Source of the DNA: a bacterium | GTDB lineage: Bacteria > Armatimonadota > Abditibacteriia > Abditibacteriales > Abditibacteriaceae | DNA length: 64,000 nucleotides | Reading direction: 5' to 3' | NCBI GenBank assembly: GCA_004172935.1 | Contig: SDZD01000021.1 | Location: forward strand, 62,001 to 126,000 | Shown: piece by piece, positions 1 through 8,584 of the stretch | How positions within the stretch are numbered: the stretch's first letter is position 1 | Layout of the letters: every line of letters starts with the position of its first letter | The notes under the pieces: model-generated | What the model was told of the DNA's origin: nothing | The model's input: only the letters and a program-made list of their open reading frames with translations | The model's database searches: none | Translations under genes and position numbers: made by a program

Positions 1-44
1 ATGGTGCCACCAACCTCGACATTGGCCTCGATGTAGAACTGTAG
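1..44 (+). CDS. nadC: C-terminus of nicotinate-nucleotide pyrophosphorylase (partial)
   Basis: Frame 3 reads GATNLDIGLDVEL and stops at 42-44. This matches the usual NadC tail, in which a Gly-Ala-Leu-Thr-His-Ser segment leads into LDI(S/G)LD. NadC makes nicotinate mononucleotide from quinolinate in NAD synthesis. nadC commonly sits directly before birA, as here with a 14-base gap, which supports the call. Only the last 13 residues are in the window, so the identification rests on this short tail and on gene order. Confidence 0.5.
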   Translation, partial: GATNLDIGLDVEL

Positions 45-58
45 GGCGATTGGTTATT

Positions 59-754
59 ATGCGACTCGCTCAAACTCGTCGTCACTTCGACCAAATCGAC
101 TCGACTAATACTTTCGCCCTCAACTGGCCGGATGCCCCCGATGGTGTACTTGTCTACGCCGATTCGCAGACACAGGGACGCGGACGGTTGGGGCGACACT
201 GGGTGTCGCCCCCCGGCGTTGGGCTGTATTTTTCGCTGGTGTTGCGCGATTTAGCGCCCGAAACCAAAGCGCGTCTTTCGCTTCTCGTCGGTCTGGCTGT
301 TGCTCAGGCCGTCGAGGAGTGCGCAGGTATCAGTGTCCAAATCAAATGGCCTAACGATGTTTTGGCACGCGACCAGAAAATCGGCGGCATTTTGTGCGAA
401 GCTACCGCCGACCGAGTGGTGGCTGGAGTTGGGCTTAACCTCAATCACAGTCAACAGCAGTTGCCTGATCGCCCCGTTTTTCCGGCCTCATCTTTGCTTT
501 TACAAACGGGCCGCTCCTTCGAACGTGACACCGTCTTAGATGCCATTGTCGCGGCGCTCGAAATTCAACTTGATTCCGCCGACTGGGCAACGCAGCGCGC
601 CCAAATCGAGGACAAGTTGTATGGCCGTGGCGAACTCGTTCGCGCCGCAGGGGCTATGGGTTTGCTGCAAGGCATCGGCGACGATGGCGCACTTCTGGTG
701 CGAACAGCCGACGGAATTAAAGAGGTGCGGAGCGGCGAAGTGGAGTTTTTGTAA
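59..754 (+). CDS. birA: Biotin--[acetyl-CoA-carboxylase] ligase
   Basis: Monofunctional BirA-type ligase of about 231 residues. It activates biotin to biotinyl-AMP and transfers it to the biotin carboxyl carrier protein in the cytoplasm. The signature GRGRLGR (about residues 40-46) forms the biotinyl-AMP loop, KWPNDV (about 96-101) holds the conserved lysine, and a GGIL segment follows. An N-terminal DNA-binding HTH is absent, so it is probably not the biotin-operon repressor. The first ATG at 59 is preferred over an upstream TTG at 50. uvsE begins 2 bases after its stop, so the two genes are probably co-transcribed. Confidence 0.93.
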   Translation: MRLAQTRRHFDQIDSTNTFALNWPDAPDGVLVYADSQTQGRGRLGRHWVSPPGVGLYFSLVLRDLAPETKARLSLLVGLAVAQAVEECAGISVQIKWPNDVLARDQKIGGILCEATADRVVAGVGLNLNHSQQQLPDRPVFPASSLLLQTGRSFERDTVLDAIVAALEIQLDSADWATQRAQIEDKLYGRGELVRAAGAMGLLQGIGDDGALLVRTADGIKEVRSGEVEFL

Positions 755-756
755 TT

Positions 757-1716
757 ATGCGATTGGGATTTGCGGTAAAGGTTTTAGGCAAAGAAGGCAT
801 CAAGAGCAGTGACGCGCGCCGATGGCAGAACTCACCTCATTTGAAGTTCTCTATTCAATATGCTCACACGGTTTTCGACTATCTCGAAGCGACCGGCATA
901 ACGATGTATCGTCTGGCGAGCGACTTTGCCCCCTATCTCACTCATCCCGATTTGCCGCAGTTTCACAATCAACTCGAAGAGGCCCACGATGAGTTGGTTG
1001 AACTGGGCCAGCGCGCACAGAAAATGAACCTGCGCCTGTCGTTTCACCCTTCGCAGTACATTTTGCTCAATTCGCCCAAAGAAGAACTCACCGAAAGTTC
1101 TATCCGCGAATTTGTGGCGGCTTCCACCATGCTTGACATGATGGGATGTGGCCCCGAAGGTGTTGTCGTGACCCATGTGGGCGGCGTGTATGGTGACAGG
1201 GAAGGCTCGATTGCTCGTTTCATCAAGAATTACAACGAGCGTTTGCCCGAAGTCGCTAAAAAGCGTGTCGTGCTCGAAAACGACGACAAATCCTATAGCG
1301 TTGCCGATACGTTGCGCATCCATGAGGCGACGGGCGTTCGGCTTATATTCGACCACCAACACCATTCGTGCATTAACGATGGCGAGATGACGCACGAAGA
1401 AGCGTGCTGTGCTAGCCTCAAGACCTGGGGGAGTAACGGGCGTCCTAAAATTCACTTCTCATCGCCGCGTCTTGAAAAGCGCACCGTCATGCGCCGTGAT
1501 AAAGAAAGCGGCAAGAAAAAAGCCTTCGAGTGCGCCCCACTCATGACACAGCACGCAGATATGGTTGATTCCGATGTGTTCATCCCCTTTGCCCGTTCGG
1601 TAAGAGAGCTTTGCGGCGTGGAGTTCGATGTGATGTGCGAAGCGAAGTCGAAAGACTTGGCTGTCATCCAACTCCGTGAAGACCTGCGTGCCGCTGGTGA
1701 CTTCGTCGTCGAGTAA
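757..1716 (+). CDS. uvsE: UV damage endonuclease UvsE/UvdE
   Basis: A 319-residue protein of the UvdE TIM-barrel family, which nicks DNA immediately 5' of UV photoproducts and starts alternative excision repair. It carries the family's metal-ligand segments: LSFHPSQY near residue 105, VVTHVGG near 135, a VLENDD motif near 175, IFDHQHH near 200, a histidine-containing IHFSS, and a C-terminal FDVMCEAKSKDLA segment that also supplies metal ligands. Length is normal for bacterial UvsE. It lies 2 bases after birA and is probably translationally linked to it. Confidence 0.93.
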   Translation: MRLGFAVKVLGKEGIKSSDARRWQNSPHLKFSIQYAHTVFDYLEATGITMYRLASDFAPYLTHPDLPQFHNQLEEAHDELVELGQRAQKMNLRLSFHPSQYILLNSPKEELTESSIREFVAASTMLDMMGCGPEGVVVTHVGGVYGDREGSIARFIKNYNERLPEVAKKRVVLENDDKSYSVADTLRIHEATGVRLIFDHQHHSCINDGEMTHEEACCASLKTWGSNGRPKIHFSSPRLEKRTVMRRDKESGKKKAFECAPLMTQHADMVDSDVFIPFARSVRELCGVEFDVMCEAKSKDLAVIQLREDLRAAGDFVVE

Positions 1717-1724
1717 GCGAATTT

Positions 1725-2189
1725 TTATTCGATATGGGCGCCAATCCAGCCTGTGACGCTAATGGTTGCCACTGCGACTAGCGTCACGAAGGCATAGAGG
1801 CCCGTTTCCATGCGGTTGAGTTTGCCCTGGCGTTTCACGCGCCATGTTGCTAACGCCAAGAATATGGCTGTTGTGGCAAACGCGAAATTACGGTGCCATG
1901 TTGCTCTTTGACTTATGTCGCTGTTGCTGGTGTAGGGGTTGCCGAAGTAGCCCGCTGCCAGAGTTACCAGTAGTGCCAATGTGCCCAGCATCTGCATCCA
2001 AAACCCAACATCATTCCAGACCTTTTTGCGACTAACAATCGCTCCGAAATCGAACAGCGCCGCCGCGAGCAGTAGGCCGATGGGAAAATGCGTCGAGGCT
2101 TGATGAAACTCAATCAACGACCATTGGGGTGTTCCAAACAATTCGAGGAATTGGTGGAGTGGGGAGACGAGCAGAAAGGGCATGGTCAT
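1725..2189 (-). CDS. DUF2231 family membrane protein
   Basis: About 154 residues with four hydrophobic segments. It opens with a hydrophobic region followed by FHQASTHFPIGLLLAAALFDF, in which the H-x2-HFPIG motif is characteristic of DUF2231 (a heme-like or redox-associated membrane family of unsettled role). A further conserved-looking WHRNFA segment lies between TM2 and TM3. The ATG at 2189 is chosen; another lies at 2183 and a longer in-frame extension to 2228 would overlap the divergent secreted protein. It is convergent with uvsE. Confidence 0.7.
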   Translation of the reverse strand: MTMPFLLVSPLHQFLELFGTPQWSLIEFHQASTHFPIGLLLAAALFDFGAIVSRKKVWNDVGFWMQMLGTLALLVTLAAGYFGNPYTSNSDISQRATWHRNFAFATTAIFLALATWRVKRQGKLNRMETGLYAFVTLVAVATISVTGWIGAHIE

Positions 2190-2235
2190 GAGACGCAACT
2201 TGAAAGAAGACGGCTCACTCCAACTCACAGCTTCT

Positions 2236-2661
2236 ATGAAACGTCTAATTCTCGTTACGATTTTGATGGCTGCGCTTTCGCTCCCAATTGTGGCTCAAAC
2301 TGTGGGCGGCCCAATTCAGTTGCGCAATCCCCACCGTCGCGGCACCGATACGCCAACAGGCGAGGCTGGGAATACAACGGAAGTAGCGCCCCTCTTTTCG
2401 ATAAGCGGTGGTAAGTTGGTGCCACTTGCGTCGCTTGCTCCGCCAGCCGTCGCGATGCACACCGATGGCCCCTATCTGTTCGTTTTGCGCGGAGATTCGC
2501 TGTATCAGTTCGATAAAAAGACGTTGAAACTGATTAACTCGACTGAACTACCCCGCCCGGTGGCTCCGCCAACGCCTGCCCCTGCACAGGGAGAACTCAA
2601 GTCGAACACTTCGCCACCACTACATCCTGATACAGCATTCAAAATCGGCCCGAATTTTTAA
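2236..2661 (+). CDS. Secreted hypothetical protein
   Basis: 141 residues beginning MKRLILVTILMAALSLPIVAQ, a clean Sec signal peptide with likely cleavage before QTVGG. The mature part contains a segment (about residues 75-105) reading YLFVLRGDSLYQFDKK, which resembles one blade of a beta-propeller or a short quinoprotein-like strand repeat, followed by a proline-rich tail. I do not recognise a family. The ATG at 2236 gives the signal peptide its normal length, so it is preferred to an upstream start at 2182. It is divergent from the DUF2231 gene. Confidence 0.6.
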   Translation: MKRLILVTILMAALSLPIVAQTVGGPIQLRNPHRRGTDTPTGEAGNTTEVAPLFSISGGKLVPLASLAPPAVAMHTDGPYLFVLRGDSLYQFDKKTLKLINSTELPRPVAPPTPAPAQGELKSNTSPPLHPDTAFKIGPNF

Positions 2662-2710
2662 ACACATAACTCACAGGTAGTCGGCTTCTCGCGGAACCAA
2701 ACTGAGTTTT

Positions 2711-3130
2711 ATGTGGAAATGGTATGCGCTTGGTTCGGCGTTTTTCGCGGCACTGACAGCGATTCTGGGGAAGATTGGTATTCAAGGTGTGCCCTCTAAT
2801 TTGGGCACAGCGATTCGTACCATCGTTATTTTGGTTTTGGCGTGGGGATTAGTGTTTGCGCGCGGTGAAAATATGGCCATACCGAATATTTCACGCTCTA
2901 CGTGGATATTCCTTATCTTGTCCGGTATTGCGACGGGCTTGTCCTGGCTTTGCTACTTCCGTGCGCTGCAAGATGGCCCCGCCAAATATGTGACACCCAT
3001 CGACAAGCTTTCGCTTCCTCTCACCATCGTTTTGGCAGCGCTGATTTTGAAGGAAGATTGGACGCTGAGTACCACTATTGGCGTGGCCTTGGTTTGTATC
3101 GGAACCTATGTCTTGATCCTGCCCAAGTGA
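2711..3130 (+). CDS. EamA-type small multidrug/metabolite transporter
   Basis: 139 residues with about five hydrophobic helices, the length of a single EamA domain. Features include the N-terminal W-x-ALGSAFFAALTAILGKIG and the ending TTIGVALVCIGTYVLIL, which closely follow single-domain EamA transporters. Half-size EamA proteins usually act as dimers in the inner membrane to export small molecules. Substrate cannot be deduced. It is convergent with tonB, 12 bases away, without an obvious terminator between them. Confidence 0.75.
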   Translation: MWKWYALGSAFFAALTAILGKIGIQGVPSNLGTAIRTIVILVLAWGLVFARGENMAIPNISRSTWIFLILSGIATGLSWLCYFRALQDGPAKYVTPIDKLSLPLTIVLAALILKEDWTLSTTIGVALVCIGTYVLILPK

Positions 3131-3142
3131 GGTTCGCTGGAT

Positions 3143-4225
3143 TTAGCGAACCTCGAAATTGAAGCGGAAACGTTTGGTCGAAGCCACTGGCTCGCCATTT
3201 TCAAGCGCTGGTTTCCAACGCCAACGGTTGAGGGCGCGGAGCACCAACGAGTCGATTTGCGAGTTGCCCGATGATGAGCGTAGCGAGGCCGAAGATGAGC
3301 CATCGGCTTCGATGCGAACTGTCACCGCGACACTGGCCTTGAAATCGGCATCCCGCAAGTTATCGGGAATATCGGGATTAACCTGTTTGGTAGGTTCCGC
3401 GTCGCGTGTCGGCCCCTTAGGTTTTGGCGTATTCGTCGGCTCAGGACGTGGTGTATTTGTTGGCTCAGGACGAGGTGTCGGTGTGTTTGTCGGCTCAGGT
3501 TTGGGGGTATTCGTTGGCTCAGGGCGCGGTGTTGGTGTGTTCGTTGGGTCTGGTTTAGGTGTGTTTGTCGGGCGTGGCGTTGGTGCTACAGTTGGTTCTG
3601 GAACGGCAGTCGGGGATGGTGGCTGTGGTGTTGGATTCGGTGCGGGAGTTCCTTGCCCCGAAGGTATTTCTGTCGGCTGAGGTTGTGAGGCCGGAACCTT
3701 GTAATTCGCTGGATTGGTGCTTTTGTTCCCATAGTTCTGAGCATCGAGCGGCTTACCCAAATTCGCCTGTCCATCCGGTTTGACCTGGCCCGCGTCGGGC
3801 GCCGGGTTTTGCAGTGATTGGAGTGTTTTGTGATGTGCGCCCTGTGGTGTTTGCGGAGCTGGTTTCGCGGGCTTGTTGCTTTGTGGGGCCTCGACGCGCG
3901 GTTTGGGAAGCGGGTGGGGATGGCTGATTCTTGGTGGTGGAGGTACGTTGCGACGTGGGCGGTCTATAGTGTTCAGCGGGCGAACCTGACGTTTGGGCGG
4001 GTTCAGTTTGCGAATTTGCTCCACACGGCGCGTAATCTGGCGGTGTGTGACGACTTTGGGTTTGGGCGGCCCGCTTTTGCTCAACTCAACGCGCGAAATC
4101 TCGATGATTTGTGGCGGTGCCGCTTTCTGAACCAGAATAATGCTTCCAAAGGCCCGCCATAGCAGGCCATTGACCAGCAGCGAAGCGATTACGGCGCCAC
4201 CAAGCCGTTTAGTTTGAGCGTCCAT
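3143..4225 (-). CDS. tonB: TonB family energy transducer
   Basis: A 360-residue inner-membrane-anchored protein linking the proton motive force to outer-membrane receptors. One TM lies near the N-terminus (about residues 10-32). A long periplasmic spacer rich in Pro, Lys and Thr follows, including tandem PTNTPKPEPTNTPTPRP-like repeats (about residues 210-270). The C-terminal TonB_C domain (about 290-360) includes VTVRIEADGSS and LRALNRWRWKPALENGEPV. It is the last gene of the leftward exbB-exbD-tonB set, 6 bases after exbD. The repeat spacer is longer than in E. coli TonB. Confidence 0.88.
   Translation of the reverse strand: MDAQTKRLGGAVIASLLVNGLLWRAFGSIILVQKAAPPQIIEISRVELSKSGPPKPKVVTHRQITRRVEQIRKLNPPKRQVRPLNTIDRPRRNVPPPPRISHPHPLPKPRVEAPQSNKPAKPAPQTPQGAHHKTLQSLQNPAPDAGQVKPDGQANLGKPLDAQNYGNKSTNPANYKVPASQPQPTEIPSGQGTPAPNPTPQPPSPTAVPEPTVAPTPRPTNTPKPDPTNTPTPRPEPTNTPKPEPTNTPTPRPEPTNTPRPEPTNTPKPKGPTRDAEPTKQVNPDIPDNLRDADFKASVAVTVRIEADGSSSASLRSSSGNSQIDSLVLRALNRWRWKPALENGEPVASTKRFRFNFEVR
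3425..3600 (-). repeat. Tandem repeats coding the TonB Pro/Thr spacer
   Basis: On the plus strand a short unit around GTATTTGTTGGCTCAGGACG recurs several times with small changes. It encodes repeats of PTNTP followed by KPE, RPE or TPRPEP in tonB. Units differ at synonymous positions, so the array is not freshly expanded but could still vary in copy number. Confidence 0.8.
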
Positions 4226-4231
4226 TATCGT

Positions 4232-4669
4232 TTAGCGGGCCTCCGTTGCCGTTGCCGAATCGGGAGAAGTTGCGATGGCAAAGCGCGTGATGCCCACTTC
4301 GCGGGCGCCATCAATGCAGCGCACCACGAGGCCATGAGGTACGCTGGTATCGGCGTTGATAATTACCGTTGCCTGTCCCAAATCGGCTTTTGGCCCGGCT
4401 TTTTCTAGCAGAGTTTTTTCTAGCGTCTCGAATGTGACGGGCGTTTTGTTGACGTACAGTTTCTGGTTTTTGTCGAGTGTGACTGTGAGTTCGGCGGGTG
4501 CCTGTTTGGGTGCGCTCGAAGCACGCGGCAAATTGACTGGCAAGCCGTTGAGCCGAGTGAGGGCCAGACTCGATAGCATGAAGAACACGAGCAGAAAGAA
4601 CATCGTGTCGATCATGGGGATGATCTCGATGCGGGTGTGTTTAAGCTCGCGTCGCGCTTTGAACTTCAC
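4232..4669 (-). CDS. exbD: ExbD/TolR family biopolymer transport protein
   Basis: 145 residues. It starts MKFKARRELKHTRIEIIPMIDTMFFLLVFFML, the usual cytoplasmic leader plus single TM; the aspartate in PMIDTMFFLLVFF is the conserved proton-pathway residue. The periplasmic domain ends ATVIINADTSVPHGLVV. It partners ExbB in the proton channel that powers TonB. Its start overlaps the exbB end by 29 bases and tonB follows after 6 bases, so translational coupling is likely. Confidence 0.92.
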   Translation of the reverse strand: MKFKARRELKHTRIEIIPMIDTMFFLLVFFMLSSLALTRLNGLPVNLPRASSAPKQAPAELTVTLDKNQKLYVNKTPVTFETLEKTLLEKAGPKADLGQATVIINADTSVPHGLVVRCIDGAREVGITRFAIATSPDSATATEAR

Positions 4670-5324
4670 CGTTCACCTCGTTGGCAGTAAGTCTGTCCGT
4701 CGTGAAAAAGCCTTCGTCTGTCAGCACGTTAATCAGGCGTGTCGCGGCTAACTCGGTTTCCGAGGTCGTGCTACGAAGTTTCGATGCGAAAAAGTTGTAG
4801 GCGATGAAGCAGACGACCGCGATGGTAATGCCAGTCGCCGTCGCATAAAGCGCTTCGCCTACTCCCGAAAGCACCGCATCCGAGTTGCCGCGTGTTTGCT
4901 GCACGGCGATGGCGTTGAAGGTGCCGATCATGCCAACGATAGTACCAAGCAGACCGAGAAGTGGCGAGATTGTGGTCACTGTATCGAGGAAAGGGAGGAA
5001 GCGCTCCATTTTTGCGAAGTAATCGGAGCCAATTTCTTCCACCTGCCGCTCGGCCACTCCGACTGGACGGTTCCGATGGCGTAGGATGGTCGATAGCGAA
5101 GCTGCCAGCGGTCCGCGCTCGGCGTCGCACTGTAATTGTGCTTCTTCAAGGCGCCCAGATTTTACTAGTTTGGTAACCGAAGCCAATAATCCAGGAGCAA
5201 GATAAGCGAGGGCACGAAAAGCTATCAGGCGCTCGATAATAACGGCCACAGCCCCCACCGAAAGCAACAACAGCGGATACATGACCCATCCGCCGCCGCG
5301 CACAAAATCGAAAAAAGTATTCAT
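4641..5324 (-). CDS. exbB: ExbB/TolQ/MotA family proton channel
   Basis: About 227 residues from the ATG at 5324, giving an N-terminus MNTFFDFVRGGGWVMYPLLL with TM1; a longer start at 5366 adds 14 residues. Two further TMs include FLPFLDTVTTISPLLGLLGT, VGMIGTFNAI and GITIAVVCFIAYNFF, the classical MotA_ExbB signature. With ExbD it forms the inner-membrane motor for TonB. The C-terminal coding region overlaps exbD. Confidence 0.92.
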   Translation of the reverse strand: MNTFFDFVRGGGWVMYPLLLLSVGAVAVIIERLIAFRALAYLAPGLLASVTKLVKSGRLEEAQLQCDAERGPLAASLSTILRHRNRPVGVAERQVEEIGSDYFAKMERFLPFLDTVTTISPLLGLLGTIVGMIGTFNAIAVQQTRGNSDAVLSGVGEALYATATGITIAVVCFIAYNFFASKLRSTTSETELAATRLINVLTDEGFFTTDRLTANEVNGEVQSATRA

Positions 5325-5350
5325 TGAAAAAATAAGGTCGAGACTTAAGG

Positions 5351-5394
5351 CTAAGAGCGGCTTCAATCCCTATAGTAAGGATTAAAGCCGTTCC
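5351..5394. other. Imperfect inverted repeat between receptor and exbB
   Basis: The sequence GCGGCTTCAATCC is followed after about 8 bases by GGATTAAAGCCGT, a 13-bp stem with two G-U/mismatch positions. It lies between the end of the TonB-dependent receptor and the exbB start. On the minus strand no clear T-tract follows, so it may attenuate or process a receptor-exbBD-tonB transcript rather than end it. Confidence 0.4.
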
Positions 5395-5405
5395 TGTTCA
5401 TCTTT

Positions 5406-8039
5406 TTAGAAGTTAGCGAACGCCGACAACACGACACGCCTTCCCTGTTGGAAACGGGTGCCTGAAAAGTCGGAGCCAAAGTTAATCAGCGAACGGTCGT
5501 TGAGTAGGTTATCGACATCGAGGTTCAGTCCGCCGTGTCCGCCGAACAGTTTGGGGCCACTCGAAAGGCGCAAATCGACTTTCGTGCGTGCTTCACGACT
5601 ACCCGTAAAGCCCAAACTTCCGTCTCCGGCAATTGCGCTCGAAGCGGCGCCCGAACCGTAGTAAATGCTGGTCGAAGCGAACGCGCCGTTGGGTAGCGTG
5701 TAGCTGACGCCCGTCGAAAGCGTGTAACGCTGGTCGTGGTCGTTGTAGTCGGTGCCTTCTTCGGGATCGGTGAATTTGGCTACAGCACGAGCCAGCGAAA
5801 CATAACCGCCGAGGCCAACGCCATTGCGCGGTGCGAGGTCGTAGGACAGCTCGACTCCGTGAACACCGGAATTGACAAGGTTAACCGCCGAGAAAATGCC
5901 GATCTGCGAACCGGGAACGAGCAGGGCAATATCGAGCTGATTTTGAATCTGCTTGTAGTAGTAAGCGAGCTTGACTGTTTGGCGGCTAGAGAACGATTTT
6001 TCGATGCTTGTTTCGTATTGGTTCAGCGTTTCAGGCTGGGCAAAGGTGCCCACGGCGGCGCCCTGCGAAACGGGCGGCTGGATGAACAAGCGGTTGTAGG
6101 AGGCACGAGCCAAAAGGCCGCTCCCCAAACCATAGGACAGGTTAACGCGCGGCGAGAGCTGGTTCTTCTTGAGGGAGAACGGAGTTGAACCCGATGTTTC
6201 GGTGCGCGAGAACTGGTCGAAGCGCAAGCCGTAGTTGGCTGTGAAACGGGAATTGACGCGCCATGTGTCTTGGAGATAGAACGCACGGTAGGTGCCCCGT
6301 CGATTAACGTTCACTGTTGGAAGGGTAGTCGTTCCCGAATTGAGCAAATAAACCTGATTGCCGTTGGCATCCAAGACCGCTTCGCCATTTCCATCGACCT
6401 GTGGGGTGCCAAGGTTGTTGGAGCCGCCATCCACATAGCCAGCCAACTGAGGAGCCGCTGAATAGAGCGCGTTTAGCGCGAGTTGCGAACCCGGAATCAG
6501 GTTGTAGCTCTCGTCGCCACGCTGTGAATCGTTCGAGAAGCCCGCTTTGAAGGTGTGACCATCAGAGGCATAGGAAAGCGAACCTCCAAATTGATTGTTG
6601 CGGCTGCTGCGTGAAACAGTCGGTGAAAATTCGATTGCTGCGTCGGGGCGTGAGGAGAGCGTCGAGAGGTCTTGATAAACGCCGGGGTTGGAGTTGGTGA
6701 CATCAAGGCTGGAACGGCTGCCGCCGACCGAGAACAGCGAGGTTAATTTATCCGAGAAATCATGGCGATATTGCAGCACTCCAAAGCGGTTGTTGTCGCG
6801 TTGGTTGATGTCCTGTCCTGCTGCGTCTTGAGTGGTGCTTAAGAATGGGTTACCCGAAGCTAGTGCATCTTCGCGGGAAACTGCTCCACCGTAGCCATAG
6901 CCTTGCCCGACGCCCGCGTAGTTGTCGGATAAGCCGGTTCGGTTCGCGACTCCGGTGCGAGCTGGAGCGGAGTTCAGCGTGAGAGTGAAGGTGTCACGGT
7001 CGGAGGGCAAGTAGTCGAAGCGGCCCAAATACGATTGCGCGCGCCCATCGTTGTTGGCGGTTTGGCGGTCGGGTTGCGGCGATTCGAGTGCGTTGTTGGT
7101 CGAACGCATCGTCGAATTTAGAAAATAGCGGAAGCGGCGCGCAATGGGACCGCTTTCAGTGGGCGTTGCCGTTCCATCGGGATTGGTTGATGCCTCTGTT
7201 GTTGCATCGGCATTCTTCCGTGAAAGTAGCGGGGCGCCGAGTTGACCACCAAATGAAAGCGAACCTTGGCGAGTAGCAAAGCTGCCTCCGCCACCCTGTA
7301 CGTTGAAGAACTGGCGAATGGGACCCTGGCGAATGGTGGTGTTCAAAATCGCGGCAGTTTCTGAGCCGTATTCGGGCGAAAAGGAGCCGGTTTGTACATC
7401 GACGTTTTCGATGGCATCTGGCACAATCAGTGGCCCGAATCGTCCGGCCAGCGCGCCGCCGAGCTGGAAGCCACCGATATAAACCGAGGTTTGCGTGTGC
7501 TCGCCGCGTGGGTGCGCCTGATTGTTGGAATCGAGAGCGATGCCCGGTGTCGAAGCGATGAGGCCCTGCAACGACTGCGGGTTGCCCGCCGTGACTGGAT
7601 ATTTGCTGGAAAAGTCCGCGCTGCGATTGGTGGAGTTGGTTGGGGTTTGGGGGCGGAGCGGCGTGCGTTGTCCGGTGATTTTGATGGTCTGCTCGGCTGG
7701 CTCCAGATCGAAAATTACATCGGTCGTGGTATCCGCGACGACTATCACGCTGCGGGTTTGAGTCTCGAAACCAGAAGCGGAAACCGACACCGAAAACGCG
7801 CGGTTTTCTATCGGGGCGGTCGTAACCTCACCGCTTTCGCTTGGAGTAAGAGATGTATCAGGGCGAACACCTGAACTGTCTTTAACGCTCACTTGAGCGC
7901 CAGTGATGGGTTTTTCGGTGTCGATATTTCGGACAACGATGCGTAAGCGTCCGAGAACATCGGCGTGTGCGGGCATGGCGCAAACGAGCGCCGTCGTTGC
8001 TCCCGCGACGAGCGGAAGCCAGATTTTATTGGAGTTCAT
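5406..8039 (-). CDS. TonB-dependent outer-membrane receptor with N-terminal carboxypeptidase-like domain
   Basis: 877 residues from the ATG at 8039, which gives a signal peptide MNSNKIWLPLVAGATTALVC ending near AHA. Order: a carboxypeptidase-regulatory-like beta-sandwich (about residues 27-120), a plug domain (about 150-260, with PGIALDSNNQ and the segment ENVDVQTGSFSPEYGSE), then a 22-strand-type barrel ending in the aromatic RRVVLSAFANF expected for BAM insertion. The ligand is unknown. It is followed by exbB-exbD-tonB on the same strand and preceded by a DUF2946-like protein and a Fur-like box, so a metal complex is more likely than a glycan. Confidence 0.88.
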   Translation of the reverse strand: MNSNKIWLPLVAGATTALVCAMPAHADVLGRLRIVVRNIDTEKPITGAQVSVKDSSGVRPDTSLTPSESGEVTTAPIENRAFSVSVSASGFETQTRSVIVVADTTTDVIFDLEPAEQTIKITGQRTPLRPQTPTNSTNRSADFSSKYPVTAGNPQSLQGLIASTPGIALDSNNQAHPRGEHTQTSVYIGGFQLGGALAGRFGPLIVPDAIENVDVQTGSFSPEYGSETAAILNTTIRQGPIRQFFNVQGGGGSFATRQGSLSFGGQLGAPLLSRKNADATTEASTNPDGTATPTESGPIARRFRYFLNSTMRSTNNALESPQPDRQTANNDGRAQSYLGRFDYLPSDRDTFTLTLNSAPARTGVANRTGLSDNYAGVGQGYGYGGAVSREDALASGNPFLSTTQDAAGQDINQRDNNRFGVLQYRHDFSDKLTSLFSVGGSRSSLDVTNSNPGVYQDLSTLSSRPDAAIEFSPTVSRSSRNNQFGGSLSYASDGHTFKAGFSNDSQRGDESYNLIPGSQLALNALYSAAPQLAGYVDGGSNNLGTPQVDGNGEAVLDANGNQVYLLNSGTTTLPTVNVNRRGTYRAFYLQDTWRVNSRFTANYGLRFDQFSRTETSGSTPFSLKKNQLSPRVNLSYGLGSGLLARASYNRLFIQPPVSQGAAVGTFAQPETLNQYETSIEKSFSSRQTVKLAYYYKQIQNQLDIALLVPGSQIGIFSAVNLVNSGVHGVELSYDLAPRNGVGLGGYVSLARAVAKFTDPEEGTDYNDHDQRYTLSTGVSYTLPNGAFASTSIYYGSGAASSAIAGDGSLGFTGSREARTKVDLRLSSGPKLFGGHGGLNLDVDNLLNDRSLINFGSDFSGTRFQQGRRVVLSAFANF

Positions 8040-8119
8040 GAATGGAAAAAAGGAATGAGTGCAAGGCGCGCGCAAACACGGCGCGACCTGATGATGGTGT
8101 GCGAACAACTACTGGTAAG

Positions 8120-8506
8120 TCAGGCAATAATTCCGATTTTCACTGGGGGACCGCGCGCCTCGCGATGCCACAAACGCGCTTCTCTAAGAGAGTGTTGGCC
8201 TCGGTCAAAATCGAGGCGTGCCGCCCACATACAAACGAGAAGGCTGAATACCCCCGCAACGCTGCCCGCAATGGCAATGCTTAAAAAGGCGCACGCCGCA
8301 CAATCGCCGAATGATAATGGAGATGTATGGGTGAAATGATGGTCGTGGCTGCTCGTCTGCGCTGTGATGAAAACCCCGTCATCGGGGCAAAATGCGCTAT
8401 GAAAATTACCGACGAAGGCAAATGAGAAGGCGAACTGCAACAGCCATACAAACACCCAAAAAGTTGGGCGTCGCGAAGACGAAAAAAGGCTGGAGCGCGC
8501 AAACAT
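8120..8506 (-). CDS. DUF2946-like small membrane protein
   Basis: 128 residues with two hydrophobic helices (about residues 14-34 and 68-92). Between them is a His-rich stretch, SSHDHHFTHTSP, then CAAC; the tail is EARLWHREARGPPVK. A His-rich loop, a C-x2-C element and a C-terminal R-x-PP resemble DUF2946 proteins, which are often found beside copper or other metal receptors. The similarity is by pattern only. It lies 80 bases upstream of the TonB-dependent receptor on the same strand, suggesting co-transcription. Confidence 0.5.
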   Translation of the reverse strand: MFARSSLFSSSRRPTFWVFVWLLQFAFSFAFVGNFHSAFCPDDGVFITAQTSSHDHHFTHTSPLSFGDCAACAFLSIAIAGSVAGVFSLLVCMWAARLDFDRGQHSLREARLWHREARGPPVKIGIIA

Positions 8507-8558
8507 CAAACGACCACTCCGCTAATGCGAAGCAGTTTCATTTTACTGTGGCTTAATA

Positions 8559-8584
8559 GATAATGAAACCCTATTTTCAATAAA
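8559..8584 (-). promoter_or_regulatory. Fur-like operator candidate
   Basis: GATAATGAAACCCTATTTTC begins at 8559 and contains the inverted repeat TGAAA-N6-TTTCA within an AT-rich GATAATGA context, close to Fur-box spacing. It lies about 50-75 bases upstream of the DUF2946-like/receptor/exb/tonB transcript on the minus strand. No other copy was found in the window, so the assignment is tentative. Confidence 0.35.

Noticed and set aside
832..1455. Long open frame on the minus strand opposite uvsE
   Set aside because: It overlaps a well-identified gene, shows no family features, and arises from codon bias of the real gene.
3143..8039. Reading the TonB system as a SusCD glycan-uptake locus
   Set aside because: No SusD-like gene or glycosidase is adjacent on the strand, and the receptor is paired with exbB-exbD-tonB and a Fur-like site instead.
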